Origin: an uncultured Cytophagales bacterium | Lineage (GTDB): Bacteria; Bacteroidota; Bacteroidia; Cytophagales; Cyclobacteriaceae | DNA: 64,000 bases | Direction of reading: 5' to 3' | Assembly (NCBI GenBank): GCA_913057175.1 | Contig: CAJXNP010000016.1 | Location: 124,001-188,000 of the forward strand | Part shown: piece after piece, positions 35,662 through 44,645 of the stretch | How the letters are laid out: every line of letters begins with the position of its first letter | Position numbering within the stretch: position 1 is the stretch's first letter | Position numbers and translations under genes: made by a program | The notes under the pieces: generated by a model | Databases searched by the model: none | Seen by the model: only the letters and a program-made list of their open reading frames with translations | Told to the model about the DNA's origin: nothing

Positions 35662-38600
35662 ATGGAAAACTTTTACAAGCTACTTTTGGTCTTACCGGCG
35701 TTTTTCCTATGCAATGTTTACATGGCATTTTCACAGGAAATGACGGTAACCGGAAAAGTAACAGACACGGAGGATGGTTCAGCACTGCCTGGTGTAAACA
35801 TCCTTGAGAAAGGAACTTTTAACGGTTCACTAACCGACATTGATGGCGCCTTTTCAATTAATGTAAGTTCGGGTGCTGTCCTGCAGTTCTCTTATGTTGG
35901 CTATCTTACGGAAGAAGTCGAAGTCACAGGTCAAAGTGTGGTGAACGTTGCGCTTACACCCGACATCACCCAGCTTTCTGAGATCGTGGTCATCGGTTAT
36001 GGTGTTCAGAAGAAAGAAGATTTAACCGGGTCAGTTTCAGTTATTGACAACAAGGAGTTCAACAAAGGAGCGATTGTTGCACCGCAGGAATTGTTAATGG
36101 GTAGAACAGCCGGTGTGCAGGTAGCAACACAAGGAGGGTCACCGGGGGCTGGCGCCAAGATCAGAATTCGTGGTGGATCCTCTCTTAGGGCTTCAAATGA
36201 TCCGTTAATCGTGATTGATGGAGTTCCGATTGATAACACTTCTACTGCTGGTATTAGCAATCCTTTTGCTATCGTTAACCCGAATGACATCGAGAGCATG
36301 ACGGTCCTAAAGGACGCCTCAGCTACAGCGATTTATGGAGCCAGAGCATCCAATGGAGTAATCATTATCACTACAAAAAGAGGGAGAGAAGGAGATAAAT
36401 TAAAATTGTCATACAATGGGAACATTGGTATTCAGACCGTTCCTAAATACGTCGATGTGTTGAGTGGCGAAGAATATCGTCAATTTGTCAATGATGCTGT
36501 TGAGGAGGGGCGTGTTTCAGCACCAGCGCTTGATCTGTTAGGAACAGAAAACACAGATTGGCAGGATGAAATATTTCAAAACGCCATAACTACCGATCAC
36601 CTGGTAACTGCTACCGGAGCAGTTGGGAATGTTCCTTACCGGGCATCTGTTGGTTATACCAATCAGGATGGTATTTTAGAGACATCCAATTTTGAAAGAA
36701 CTTCCATCTCATTGGGGGTAGATCCGAGTTTTTTCCAGGATCACCTGAAAATCAAGGCTAATGTTAAAGGAATGTTCGCGAATAGCACCTACGCAAACGA
36801 GGGTGCAATTGGTGCAGCAGTGACATTTGATCCAACCAAGCCGGTATATGTTCCGGAATCACCCTGGGGAGGTTATTATTTTTGGGAGCAACAAAATAAC
36901 CCCGGAGATCCTATTACCAATGCGCCTTCCAATCCAGTGGCTTATCTCGGGTTGACAGATAATAATGCTAACGTAAACCGGGTTTTGGCCAATGCCAATA
37001 TCGATTACAAATTTCATTTTCTTCCTGACATGAGTGTCAATCTCAATATAGCTACCGACCGATCATTTACAGACGGGCTGGAGCTAGTTGATGAAGGCGC
37101 TACATGGGAAAGAACTTCATATAACGGTCCCGGAAAATACAATGAATATGACGAAGAAAAAATCAACAACCTCTTTGAATCGTATTTGAAGTATAACAAA
37201 GAACTTTCTGGAATTTCAAGTAACATTGAAGTGACGGCTGGTTATTCCTGGCAGAAATTCTGGACCTCGAAACGAGATTCGCTAAATAATTCTGAAGGGA
37301 CTTTTGCCGATCCTGCGAATATTTTTAAAACAGAAAATTACCTGGTTTCATTTTATGGTAGGTTGATCTATTCTTTAATGGATCGGTATATTCTTACTGC
37401 CACAGTAAGAAGGGATGGGTCGTCCAGGTTCGCCGAAGGAAACAGGTGGGGAACATTTCCATCTGCTGCCTTTGCATGGAAAATTAAGGAGGAGTCTTTC
37501 CTGCGTGATGTTGAGTCGATTTCCCAGTTGAAATTAAGATTGGGATATGGAATTACAGGTCAGCAGGACATTGTCAGTGGAAATAACAGGGACTATCCGG
37601 CATTGGCAAGTGTTACTTTAGGTTTGAACTCTGCCCGCTATCAATTTGGAAATGATTTCATCAATACCCTCAGATACGAGGCTTACGATGCCAACCTTAA
37701 GTGGGAAGAAACAACCACCATTAATGCCGGACTTGACCTTGGGCTTTTTGAAGATCGTTTTACTGCGAGCTTTGATTACTACCAACGAGAGACCGAAGAC
37801 CTGATCAATGAAATTCCAGTGCCAATGGGGACGAACTTTTCCAACCGGATCATTACCAATGTTGGCTCACTGGAAAATAAAGGATATGAAATAGGTTTGA
37901 ATGCGTGGTTAGTAGAGAATGATACGTGGCAGTGGAATTTTGGATTGAATTTTACGCATAACCAAAATGAAATTACCAAGCTGACAGCAGTTGACGATCC
38001 TGATTATCTCGGAGTTCTGGTTGGTGGAATCGGTGGAGGTGTCGGAAATACCGTTCAGGTTCATACGGTAGGTCATCCGGCTTATTCATTCTTTATGCTG
38101 GAACAGGTTTATGATGAGGAAGGTAATCCGATCGAAAACCTATACATCGATCAAAATGAGGACGGCATCATCAATGATTTCGACCGTGTAAGACAGGAAG
38201 ATCCTGCGCCAGACGTCTACATGGGATTCTCGTCAAGAATCAACTATAGAAATTTTGATTTTTCATTTAATGCCAGGGCCAATATCGGCAACTATGTTTA
38301 CAATAATGTTAGCTCACAGTATGCTAATTACTCGAATGTCTGGAGTCCTGAAGGATATTTAGGAAACGTCACTTCTGATATTTATGATACCCATTTTGAG
38401 AACCCAAGATATCTGTCAAACTTTTATCTGTGGAACGCCTCATTCTTCAAGCTTGACAACGTTTCGCTTGGTTACCGATTTAATCGATTCTTTTCTGATG
38501 AAATGGATGCTTATCTAAGCTTTACAGTTCAAAATGCCTTGATAATAACAGATTATCCTGGTATAGATCCTGAAGCAGAGCAAGCAGGAATCGGTGATGC

Positions 38601-38679
38601 ACCTGATAACTCAGGAATTGACAACAATCTATACCCAAGACCAAGAACCTTCCTGTTAGGGGTTAACATTAATTTCTAA
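35662..38679 (+). CDS. susC: SusC-like TonB-dependent receptor
   Basis: Outer-membrane beta-barrel that imports oligosaccharides with energy from TonB. Signal peptide ends near FSQ. A carboxypeptidase-regulatory-like domain (about 28-110: VTGKVTDTEDGSALPGVNI) is followed by the plug (about 115-240: IVVIGYGVQKKEDLTGSVSV, LRASNDPLIVIDGVPI, MTVLKDASATAIYGARASNG, the SusC/RagA signature) and the barrel to the C-terminal phenylalanine (LLGVNINF). 1005 aa, normal. First gene of the operon; susD follows after 18 bases. Starch or malto-oligosaccharide as substrate is inferred from the neighbouring enzymes. Confidence 0.95.
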   Translation: MENFYKLLLVLPAFFLCNVYMAFSQEMTVTGKVTDTEDGSALPGVNILEKGTFNGSLTDIDGAFSINVSSGAVLQFSYVGYLTEEVEVTGQSVVNVALTPDITQLSEIVVIGYGVQKKEDLTGSVSVIDNKEFNKGAIVAPQELLMGRTAGVQVATQGGSPGAGAKIRIRGGSSLRASNDPLIVIDGVPIDNTSTAGISNPFAIVNPNDIESMTVLKDASATAIYGARASNGVIIITTKRGREGDKLKLSYNGNIGIQTVPKYVDVLSGEEYRQFVNDAVEEGRVSAPALDLLGTENTDWQDEIFQNAITTDHLVTATGAVGNVPYRASVGYTNQDGILETSNFERTSISLGVDPSFFQDHLKIKANVKGMFANSTYANEGAIGAAVTFDPTKPVYVPESPWGGYYFWEQQNNPGDPITNAPSNPVAYLGLTDNNANVNRVLANANIDYKFHFLPDMSVNLNIATDRSFTDGLELVDEGATWERTSYNGPGKYNEYDEEKINNLFESYLKYNKELSGISSNIEVTAGYSWQKFWTSKRDSLNNSEGTFADPANIFKTENYLVSFYGRLIYSLMDRYILTATVRRDGSSRFAEGNRWGTFPSAAFAWKIKEESFLRDVESISQLKLRLGYGITGQQDIVSGNNRDYPALASVTLGLNSARYQFGNDFINTLRYEAYDANLKWEETTTINAGLDLGLFEDRFTASFDYYQRETEDLINEIPVPMGTNFSNRIITNVGSLENKGYEIGLNAWLVENDTWQWNFGLNFTHNQNEITKLTAVDDPDYLGVLVGGIGGGVGNTVQVHTVGHPAYSFFMLEQVYDEEGNPIENLYIDQNEDGIINDFDRVRQEDPAPDVYMGFSSRINYRNFDFSFNARANIGNYVYNNVSSQYANYSNVWSPEGYLGNVTSDIYDTHFENPRYLSNFYLWNASFFKLDNVSLGYRFNRFFSDEMDAYLSFTVQNALIITDYPGIDPEAEQAGIGDAPDNSGIDNNLYPRPRTFLLGVNINF

Positions 38680-38697
38680 TCTGAAAAGAATACTAAA

Positions 38698-40284
38698 ATG
38701 AAGAATATAATTTATAAAATATTAGTTTTTGGATTGCTGGTCGCATTTACCTCATGTGTAAATGATCTGGATGTTGTTCCAATTGACCCGGATTCACAAA
38801 CATCTGCAACTGTTTACGATGATCCGAATGCATATAGACAGATCTTAGCGAAAATATACGCCGGTTTTGTTGTGACCGGACAGCAAGGTCCTTCAGGAAT
38901 GCCAGATATCGCCGGTATTGATGAAGGGTTTTCAGAATATTTCAGGATGTTCTTTTATCACCAGGAGTTATCAACTGATGAAGCCGTAATTGGATGGAAT
39001 GACCAGACAATCAAGGACTTCCACAACCAAAGCTGGGGATCTGGCGATGTGTTTATCCAGGGGATGTATTCAAGGATCTATTATCAAATTACTTTGATCA
39101 ATGAATACCTGAGAGAAACTTCAGAAGATAAATTGAATGAAAGAGGTGTAAGTGATGCCCTCAAACAGGAAATCGCCAATTTCAGAGCAGAGGCAAGATT
39201 GATCAGAGCTTTAAGCTACTGGCATGCAATGGACCTTTTTGGAAGTGTCCCATTTGTAACGGAAGAAAATGCTATTGGAGCTTTCTTACCAGAACAAATT
39301 TCACGAGCAGGTTTGTTTGATTACATCGAAAGCGAACTATTGGATATCGAGGATGACCTTTTAGCACCGAGGCAAAATGAATATGGACGAGTTGATCGTG
39401 CATCGGCGTGGATGGTGTTGGCAAAGATTTACCTGAATGCAGAAGTTTACAATGGCACAGAACGATACACCGATGCCATTACTCAATTGAAAAAAGTGAT
39501 CGAAGGGGGATTTGAACTGGAAGATGATTATCTGGCAAATTTCCGTGCAGACAATCATTTATCAAATGAGATCATTTTTGGAGTGGCCGTTGATGGTATC
39601 AGTACCCAATCATGGGGGGGGACGACCTTTATTACTCATGCAGCAGTCGGTGGTAACATGGATCCGGCCGCTTTTGGCCTGGACGGAGGCTGGGGAGGTA
39701 TTCGAACTACCAGCGCTTTTGTTGAGAAATTTGATGATCTAAGTGGTGATACGGATTCACGTGCCCAGTTTCATACAGATGGTCAAACACTTGAGATCAA
39801 TGATATCGCTGTATTTACAGATGGCTATGCCCTTACAAAATGGAGGAATGTTGATTCACAAGGAAATCCAGGTAAAAACCTGACTCATGTAGATGTTGAC
39901 TTTCCAGTATTCAGACTGGCAGATGCTTACTTAATGTATGCTGAGGCTGTTCTGAGGGGTGGCCAGGGCGGAACTGCCGCTGATGCTTTAGGATACGTCA
40001 ATGACCTAAGAGAGAGGGCATACGGCGACCAGTCAGGGAATATTTCTCAAAGTGATCTGACCCTTGACTTTATACTCGATGAGCGAGCAAGGGAATTGTA
40101 TTGGGAAGGTCATCGCAGAACGGACCTGATCAGATATGACAGATTCAGCAACACGGATTATGTATGGCCATGGAAAGGTGGTGTGAAGGAAGGAAGATCA
40201 GTAGAGAGCTTTTATAACGTGTTCCCGATTCCATCTTCAGATATTTCAGCCAATCCGAATCTGGAGCAAAATACAGGTTATTAA
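38698..40284 (+). CDS. susD: SusD/RagB-like glycan-binding lipoprotein
   Basis: Outer-membrane lipoprotein that sits as a lid on SusC and binds the glycan. Lipobox FTSC at about residue 20. TPR-rich helical fold with the typical SusD blocks AEARLIRALSYWHAMDLFGSVPFV near 170 and ERARELYWEGHRRTDLIRYD near 465, and the C-terminal PIPSSDISANPNLEQN. 528 aa, normal. Between susC and the SusE-like gene. Confidence 0.95.
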   Translation: MKNIIYKILVFGLLVAFTSCVNDLDVVPIDPDSQTSATVYDDPNAYRQILAKIYAGFVVTGQQGPSGMPDIAGIDEGFSEYFRMFFYHQELSTDEAVIGWNDQTIKDFHNQSWGSGDVFIQGMYSRIYYQITLINEYLRETSEDKLNERGVSDALKQEIANFRAEARLIRALSYWHAMDLFGSVPFVTEENAIGAFLPEQISRAGLFDYIESELLDIEDDLLAPRQNEYGRVDRASAWMVLAKIYLNAEVYNGTERYTDAITQLKKVIEGGFELEDDYLANFRADNHLSNEIIFGVAVDGISTQSWGGTTFITHAAVGGNMDPAAFGLDGGWGGIRTTSAFVEKFDDLSGDTDSRAQFHTDGQTLEINDIAVFTDGYALTKWRNVDSQGNPGKNLTHVDVDFPVFRLADAYLMYAEAVLRGGQGGTAADALGYVNDLRERAYGDQSGNISQSDLTLDFILDERARELYWEGHRRTDLIRYDRFSNTDYVWPWKGGVKEGRSVESFYNVFPIPSSDISANPNLEQNTGY

Positions 40285-40308
40285 TTATTTGATCTAAAGA
40301 GAATAGAA

Positions 40309-41691
40309 ATGAAAAATATAAAAATATATCAATTTTTAGCTGCTCTTGTGATGATGGCGTTGGTTGTCACTTCGTGTGAAGATGATAAAGTATTGCCAAC
40401 ACTATCAAGTGATAGCAGCACATATGGGGCTCCGGTAATGGAAAACCCGGCTACTAAGGATCCGATAGAGCTTCTTCCTGAAAATGCAGGAGATCTTTTT
40501 GAATCGTTCAAGTGGTCAAAGGCCGATTACGGAATTCAGGTACCGGTAGGATATATACTGGAAATGGATTCATCAAATTCTTTTTCCGCTCCTGTTGAGC
40601 TGTCTAAAACTAACACACTATCAGCTGACATCACGGTTGAAGATTTTAACGATGCGGTATTGTCATTAGGCTTACAGGCTTTTTCAGAATCGACAGTTGT
40701 GTTGAGAACATTGGCTGTAGTAAATGGTGGTGAAGTGGATACTATTTCATCTCCGGTCATTACGCGAACCATAACTTCCTATCAATTAAGCGAATGTGGT
40801 GATTTCTGTACAATTGGATTGATCGGAAGCGCAACTGCGGGTGGATGGGATGTAGATACCGACATGAGGCTCAACGACCCCGAAAAGATTGACAAGAGTA
40901 CATGGGCGCTCACCACATATCTTATCGGAGGTTCTCAGGTAAAATTCAGGGCCGGTGATAACTGGGATGCAAACTGGGGATCATCTGATTTTCCTGCCGG
41001 TACGGGTACACAAAATGGACCAGATATTACTGTTCCGACAAGTGGATATTACAGTATTGTTTTCAACGATCAGTCCGGCGAATATACTTTCACGGCCTTA
41101 GCTGGCACAGAATATGGCACAATCGGTGTTATTGGAGATGCCACGCCGGGTGGTTGGGATTCGGATACTGATCTGACACAAGATCCAGGCGATCCTCATA
41201 TCTGGACCGGTGAGGTTACTTTTGCAGATGGTGAAGCTAAATTCAGAGCAAATGATGCCTGGGATGCTAACTGGGGAGCTGCTACTTATCCTTCCGGTTA
41301 TGGAATTGGCAATGGTCCGAATATTCCTGTAAAGGCCGGAACTTATTTTGTTTGGTTTCATGACGTTACTGGTGAATATGCAATTATCAATACACCTGAT
41401 AGTGATCCTTTCGCAACAATTGGTGTGATCGGAACGGCCACCGCGGGAGGTTGGGATGCGGATACGGATTTGGTTCAAAACCCTGCTAACCCTTACAAAT
41501 GGTCTGCTGTCATGACATTGAATGATGGTGAAGCAAAATTCCGTGCTGATGATGACTGGACGGACAACTGGGGTGGCTCTACCTTTCCTGGAGGAGTTGG
41601 CGCCAAAAATGGTCCGAATGTGGTAGTATCCAGTGACAGATACATCATACAATTCCATAGTGGGACAGGCGAATACTACTTCCTGAAATAA
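40309..41691 (+). CDS. SusE/SusF-like starch-binding lipoprotein with three repeats
   Basis: Surface lipoprotein (lipobox VTSC near residue 23). A SusE-type N-terminal Ig-like domain (about 30-150: WSKADYGIQVPVGYILEMDSS) is followed by three tandem copies of a roughly 100-residue module at about 167, 267 and 367. Each module begins TIGxIGxATxGGWDxDTD and contains a KFRAxDxWxxNWG block, rich in aromatics as in starch-binding SusE/SusF domains. It probably holds starch at the cell surface for the amylase and SusCD. Fourth in the locus, 24 bases after susD. Confidence 0.85.
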   Translation: MKNIKIYQFLAALVMMALVVTSCEDDKVLPTLSSDSSTYGAPVMENPATKDPIELLPENAGDLFESFKWSKADYGIQVPVGYILEMDSSNSFSAPVELSKTNTLSADITVEDFNDAVLSLGLQAFSESTVVLRTLAVVNGGEVDTISSPVITRTITSYQLSECGDFCTIGLIGSATAGGWDVDTDMRLNDPEKIDKSTWALTTYLIGGSQVKFRAGDNWDANWGSSDFPAGTGTQNGPDITVPTSGYYSIVFNDQSGEYTFTALAGTEYGTIGVIGDATPGGWDSDTDLTQDPGDPHIWTGEVTFADGEAKFRANDAWDANWGAATYPSGYGIGNGPNIPVKAGTYFVWFHDVTGEYAIINTPDSDPFATIGVIGTATAGGWDADTDLVQNPANPYKWSAVMTLNDGEAKFRADDDWTDNWGGSTFPGGVGAKNGPNVVVSSDRYIIQFHSGTGEYYFLK

Positions 41692-41730
41692 ATCGATTGT
41701 TACACAACAGTTTTAATATAGGTTAGAAAA

Positions 41731-41756
41731 AATTGAGGGTCATTTGGCCCTCAATT
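41731..41756 (+). terminator. hairpin between the SusE-like and amylase genes
   Basis: AATTGAGGG and CCCTCAATT form a perfect 9-bp stem with an 8-base loop. The following TTTCTC is only weakly T-rich, so it may act as a partial terminator or an mRNA stabiliser separating binding-protein and enzyme expression. Confidence 0.5.
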
Positions 41757-41781
41757 TCTCTCCAAACCTGACTTGTCTTGT

Positions 41782-44643
41782 ATGAAACAACTCTACTCAA
41801 TACTTTTTATCTTAACAATTGGCATCCCATTCAGCGGGTATGGAAGGGAATCGATTGATCCTGAAATCACACCGGCATTGTTTCAGTATGATGATGAAAT
41901 TACCGTCACATACAATGTCACGGATACTCATTTGGCAGATTTTGAAAATGCCTGGATCTGGGTGTGGATCCCTGGAGAAAACATCGATGCCAAATACAAT
42001 GTGAATCCCGCCAATTCCGATCCCACAACTTCGGATAATGCCAAATTCACTAAAACAGAAGATAACGGACAAACATTCTTTTCCATAACTTTTGTCCCGG
42101 CTGACTTTTTCGAACAGGATATTTCCAATGAAACCCAGCTGGGAATGCTTCTCAAAGGAAATGACTGGAACAATGGAAATGACCAGACATCTGATTTTGT
42201 AACGGACTTTTGGGATGGAAGCTTCCAGGTGAAGCTGACGTCCCCGACTCAACAACCATTGTTTGTCGAAAGTGGAGAGGAAATCACTATTTCGGCAGAA
42301 ACCCCGGTTGAGGCAGATTTCGAATTGTTCATCAATGATATTTCCGTCAACTCTCAAAATGCCATTACGCAATTTAGCTACAACCACATTGTAACTGAAA
42401 CTAGTGGTTTTGCTACGGTAAGAATTGAGGCTACTTTTGACGGAAATACCGAAGAGACAGGTTTTCAGTACATAATTTCAGGTGAAAGTATTGAAGAGCC
42501 AAGGCCTTCTGGAATTATCCCTGGAATCAACTACGATCCTACTGATGATACCAAGGTGACCCTGTGTCTATTAGCGCCGGGAAAAAACTCTGTTTATGCT
42601 TTAGGTGATTTCAGCGACTGGGATGTCCTTCCTGAAAATATCATGAAAAAGGACGGTGGCTATTTCTGGTTGGAAATTGATGGATTAACGGCCGGACAAG
42701 AGTACACTTTTCAGTACCTGGTCGATGAAGAATTGTTCATCGCCGATCCATTTGCCGAAAAAATACTCGATCCGGATGATCAATACATACCGTCCTCTAT
42801 CTACCCCAACCTAAAACAATTGCCTTCCAAAGCATTCAAAACAGATTGGTGGCATAACCGGTTTTCTGTTTTTCAAACTGCCCAGGAAGAATTCAACTGG
42901 CAAAACAGCGATTCCCAATTACCTGATAAAGAAGATTTTGTAATCTATGAATTGCTCATTCGCGACTTTTTTGCTGAAAATGACCGCAATTACCTCAACC
43001 TGATCGATACACTTTCCTATTTAAAAAGCCTTGGTGTCAATGCCATTGAATTAATGCCGATCCAGGAATTCGCAGGGAACAATAGCTGGGGATACAACCC
43101 GACTTTTATGTTCGCTCCCGACAAGGCTTATGGCACGGAAGAGGCGCTAAAGCAGTTCATCGATGCGGCCCATGGAGAAGGGATGGCGGTTATCCTGGAT
43201 ATTGTTTTCAATCATCAGGATGTTCCCAACCCGTATGTGGGAATGTGGTTTGATTATTCAACATTCCAGGTCACACCTGATAATCCCATGTTTAATGTGA
43301 CTGCTACGCACCCTTTCAGTGTTTTCTTTGATTTCAATCATGAAAGTCCGCTTACCCAATATTACATGGATACGACTCTTGTGTACTGGGTGGATGAATA
43401 TAAAATTGACGGCTACCGTTTTGATCTTTCTAAAGGTTTCACACAAACCGTAAATACAGATGTTGGTTTGTGGAGCCAGCGTGATGACAGCAGGATTGCC
43501 ATCCTGAAAAGAATGGCGGATGAGCTCTGGGCAGAACATCCCCAAACCTATGTTATCCTTGAACATTTTGCCGATAATTCTGAAGAAAAAGAGCTGTCGG
43601 ATTATGGAATGATACTTTGGGGCAATTCTCACTGGGATTATAAAGATCTTGGCATCGGGACGGAAAAGGATATCTCCTGGACCTATTACGGTAATCGTGA
43701 TTGGGAAGATCCCAACCTGGTTTCCTACATGGAAAGCCATGACGAAGAACGGGTTATGTTGGAATTGATGGAAAACGGGAAGTCAAGCGGGAATTATACG
43801 GTGAAAAACAAGGAAAATGCGCTTAACAGAATCAAAGCTTTATCAGCCTTTTTCTACACTGTTCCCGGGCCAAAAATGCTTTGGCAATTTGGTGAATTGG
43901 CGTACGATAAATCCATCAATCAATGCGAAGATGGATCGGTTAATGACGGGTGCCGCACCTCTCCAAAACCCGTTCTCTGGGAATATTATTCTGAAGATGA
44001 CCGGTACAAATTGTACCAGACAATCGCTGAATTGACCAAATTGAAGACAACCTACGATGTTTTCCAAACCGGACAATTCTCGATGACCTCTGGTGCGGGT
44101 TTGAGAAAGGAAATCACCCTGGCGAATTCAGAAAACATTTCATCTCCATCCAACGAGCAGGAAATGAGCGTCTATCTGATCGGTAATTTTGATGTTCAGT
44201 CCATTAATGCCAATACCAATTTTCCATTTACCGGGACCTGGTACAGCTTTTTTGACGGTGGAGAGGAGTGGAACGTAGAAAATGTTAATGCCAATATTTC
44301 CCTAAAGCCGGGAGAGTTTAAACTGTTTGTCAATTATCCGATTGACTTTCCTGACGCAGAAATTGTTAACCCTATCACTTCATTAAATGACAAATTCGAT
44401 TCAGGATTTGTCGTTTACCCCAATCCTTCAAGTGGCACATTCACCATTCGCCTGGAAGAAAAAAACGAAGGATTTGTCAAAGCTGAAATATTTGATTTGA
44501 CCGGTAAAAAGATTCAAAGTGGAAACAAAGAAATTGTCCGGAATGAAATTGAATTGAATACACAAAGTCTTTTGCCGGGCACCTATTTATTGGTTCTTTC
44601 CAATAACCGCATTCATTATACTTCACAACTAATCAAGAAATAA
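41782..44643 (+). CDS. T9SS-secreted GH13 alpha-amylase
   Basis: Secreted glycoside hydrolase family 13 enzyme cutting alpha-1,4-glucan. Start chosen at ATG 41782; the track's TTG is three codons earlier. Signal peptide, then an N-terminal beta domain (about 25-160), a CBM48-like module (about 250-340: VYALGDFSDWDVLP), and the GH13 barrel (about 375-790) with the four signatures ILDIVFNHQ, YRFDLSKGF (nucleophile D), VILEHFA (acid E) and ESHDEER. The last 80 residues (VYPNPSSGTFTIRL, TGKKIQSG, LLPGTYLLVL) are a T9SS type A sorting domain, so it is exported across the outer membrane. It takes the place of the lipoprotein amylase SusG. Confidence 0.92.
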   Translation: MKQLYSILFILTIGIPFSGYGRESIDPEITPALFQYDDEITVTYNVTDTHLADFENAWIWVWIPGENIDAKYNVNPANSDPTTSDNAKFTKTEDNGQTFFSITFVPADFFEQDISNETQLGMLLKGNDWNNGNDQTSDFVTDFWDGSFQVKLTSPTQQPLFVESGEEITISAETPVEADFELFINDISVNSQNAITQFSYNHIVTETSGFATVRIEATFDGNTEETGFQYIISGESIEEPRPSGIIPGINYDPTDDTKVTLCLLAPGKNSVYALGDFSDWDVLPENIMKKDGGYFWLEIDGLTAGQEYTFQYLVDEELFIADPFAEKILDPDDQYIPSSIYPNLKQLPSKAFKTDWWHNRFSVFQTAQEEFNWQNSDSQLPDKEDFVIYELLIRDFFAENDRNYLNLIDTLSYLKSLGVNAIELMPIQEFAGNNSWGYNPTFMFAPDKAYGTEEALKQFIDAAHGEGMAVILDIVFNHQDVPNPYVGMWFDYSTFQVTPDNPMFNVTATHPFSVFFDFNHESPLTQYYMDTTLVYWVDEYKIDGYRFDLSKGFTQTVNTDVGLWSQRDDSRIAILKRMADELWAEHPQTYVILEHFADNSEEKELSDYGMILWGNSHWDYKDLGIGTEKDISWTYYGNRDWEDPNLVSYMESHDEERVMLELMENGKSSGNYTVKNKENALNRIKALSAFFYTVPGPKMLWQFGELAYDKSINQCEDGSVNDGCRTSPKPVLWEYYSEDDRYKLYQTIAELTKLKTTYDVFQTGQFSMTSGAGLRKEITLANSENISSPSNEQEMSVYLIGNFDVQSINANTNFPFTGTWYSFFDGGEEWNVENVNANISLKPGEFKLFVNYPIDFPDAEIVNPITSLNDKFDSGFVVYPNPSSGTFTIRLEEKNEGFVKAEIFDLTGKKIQSGNKEIVRNEIELNTQSLLPGTYLLVLSNNRIHYTSQLIKK

Positions 44644-44645
44644 TT

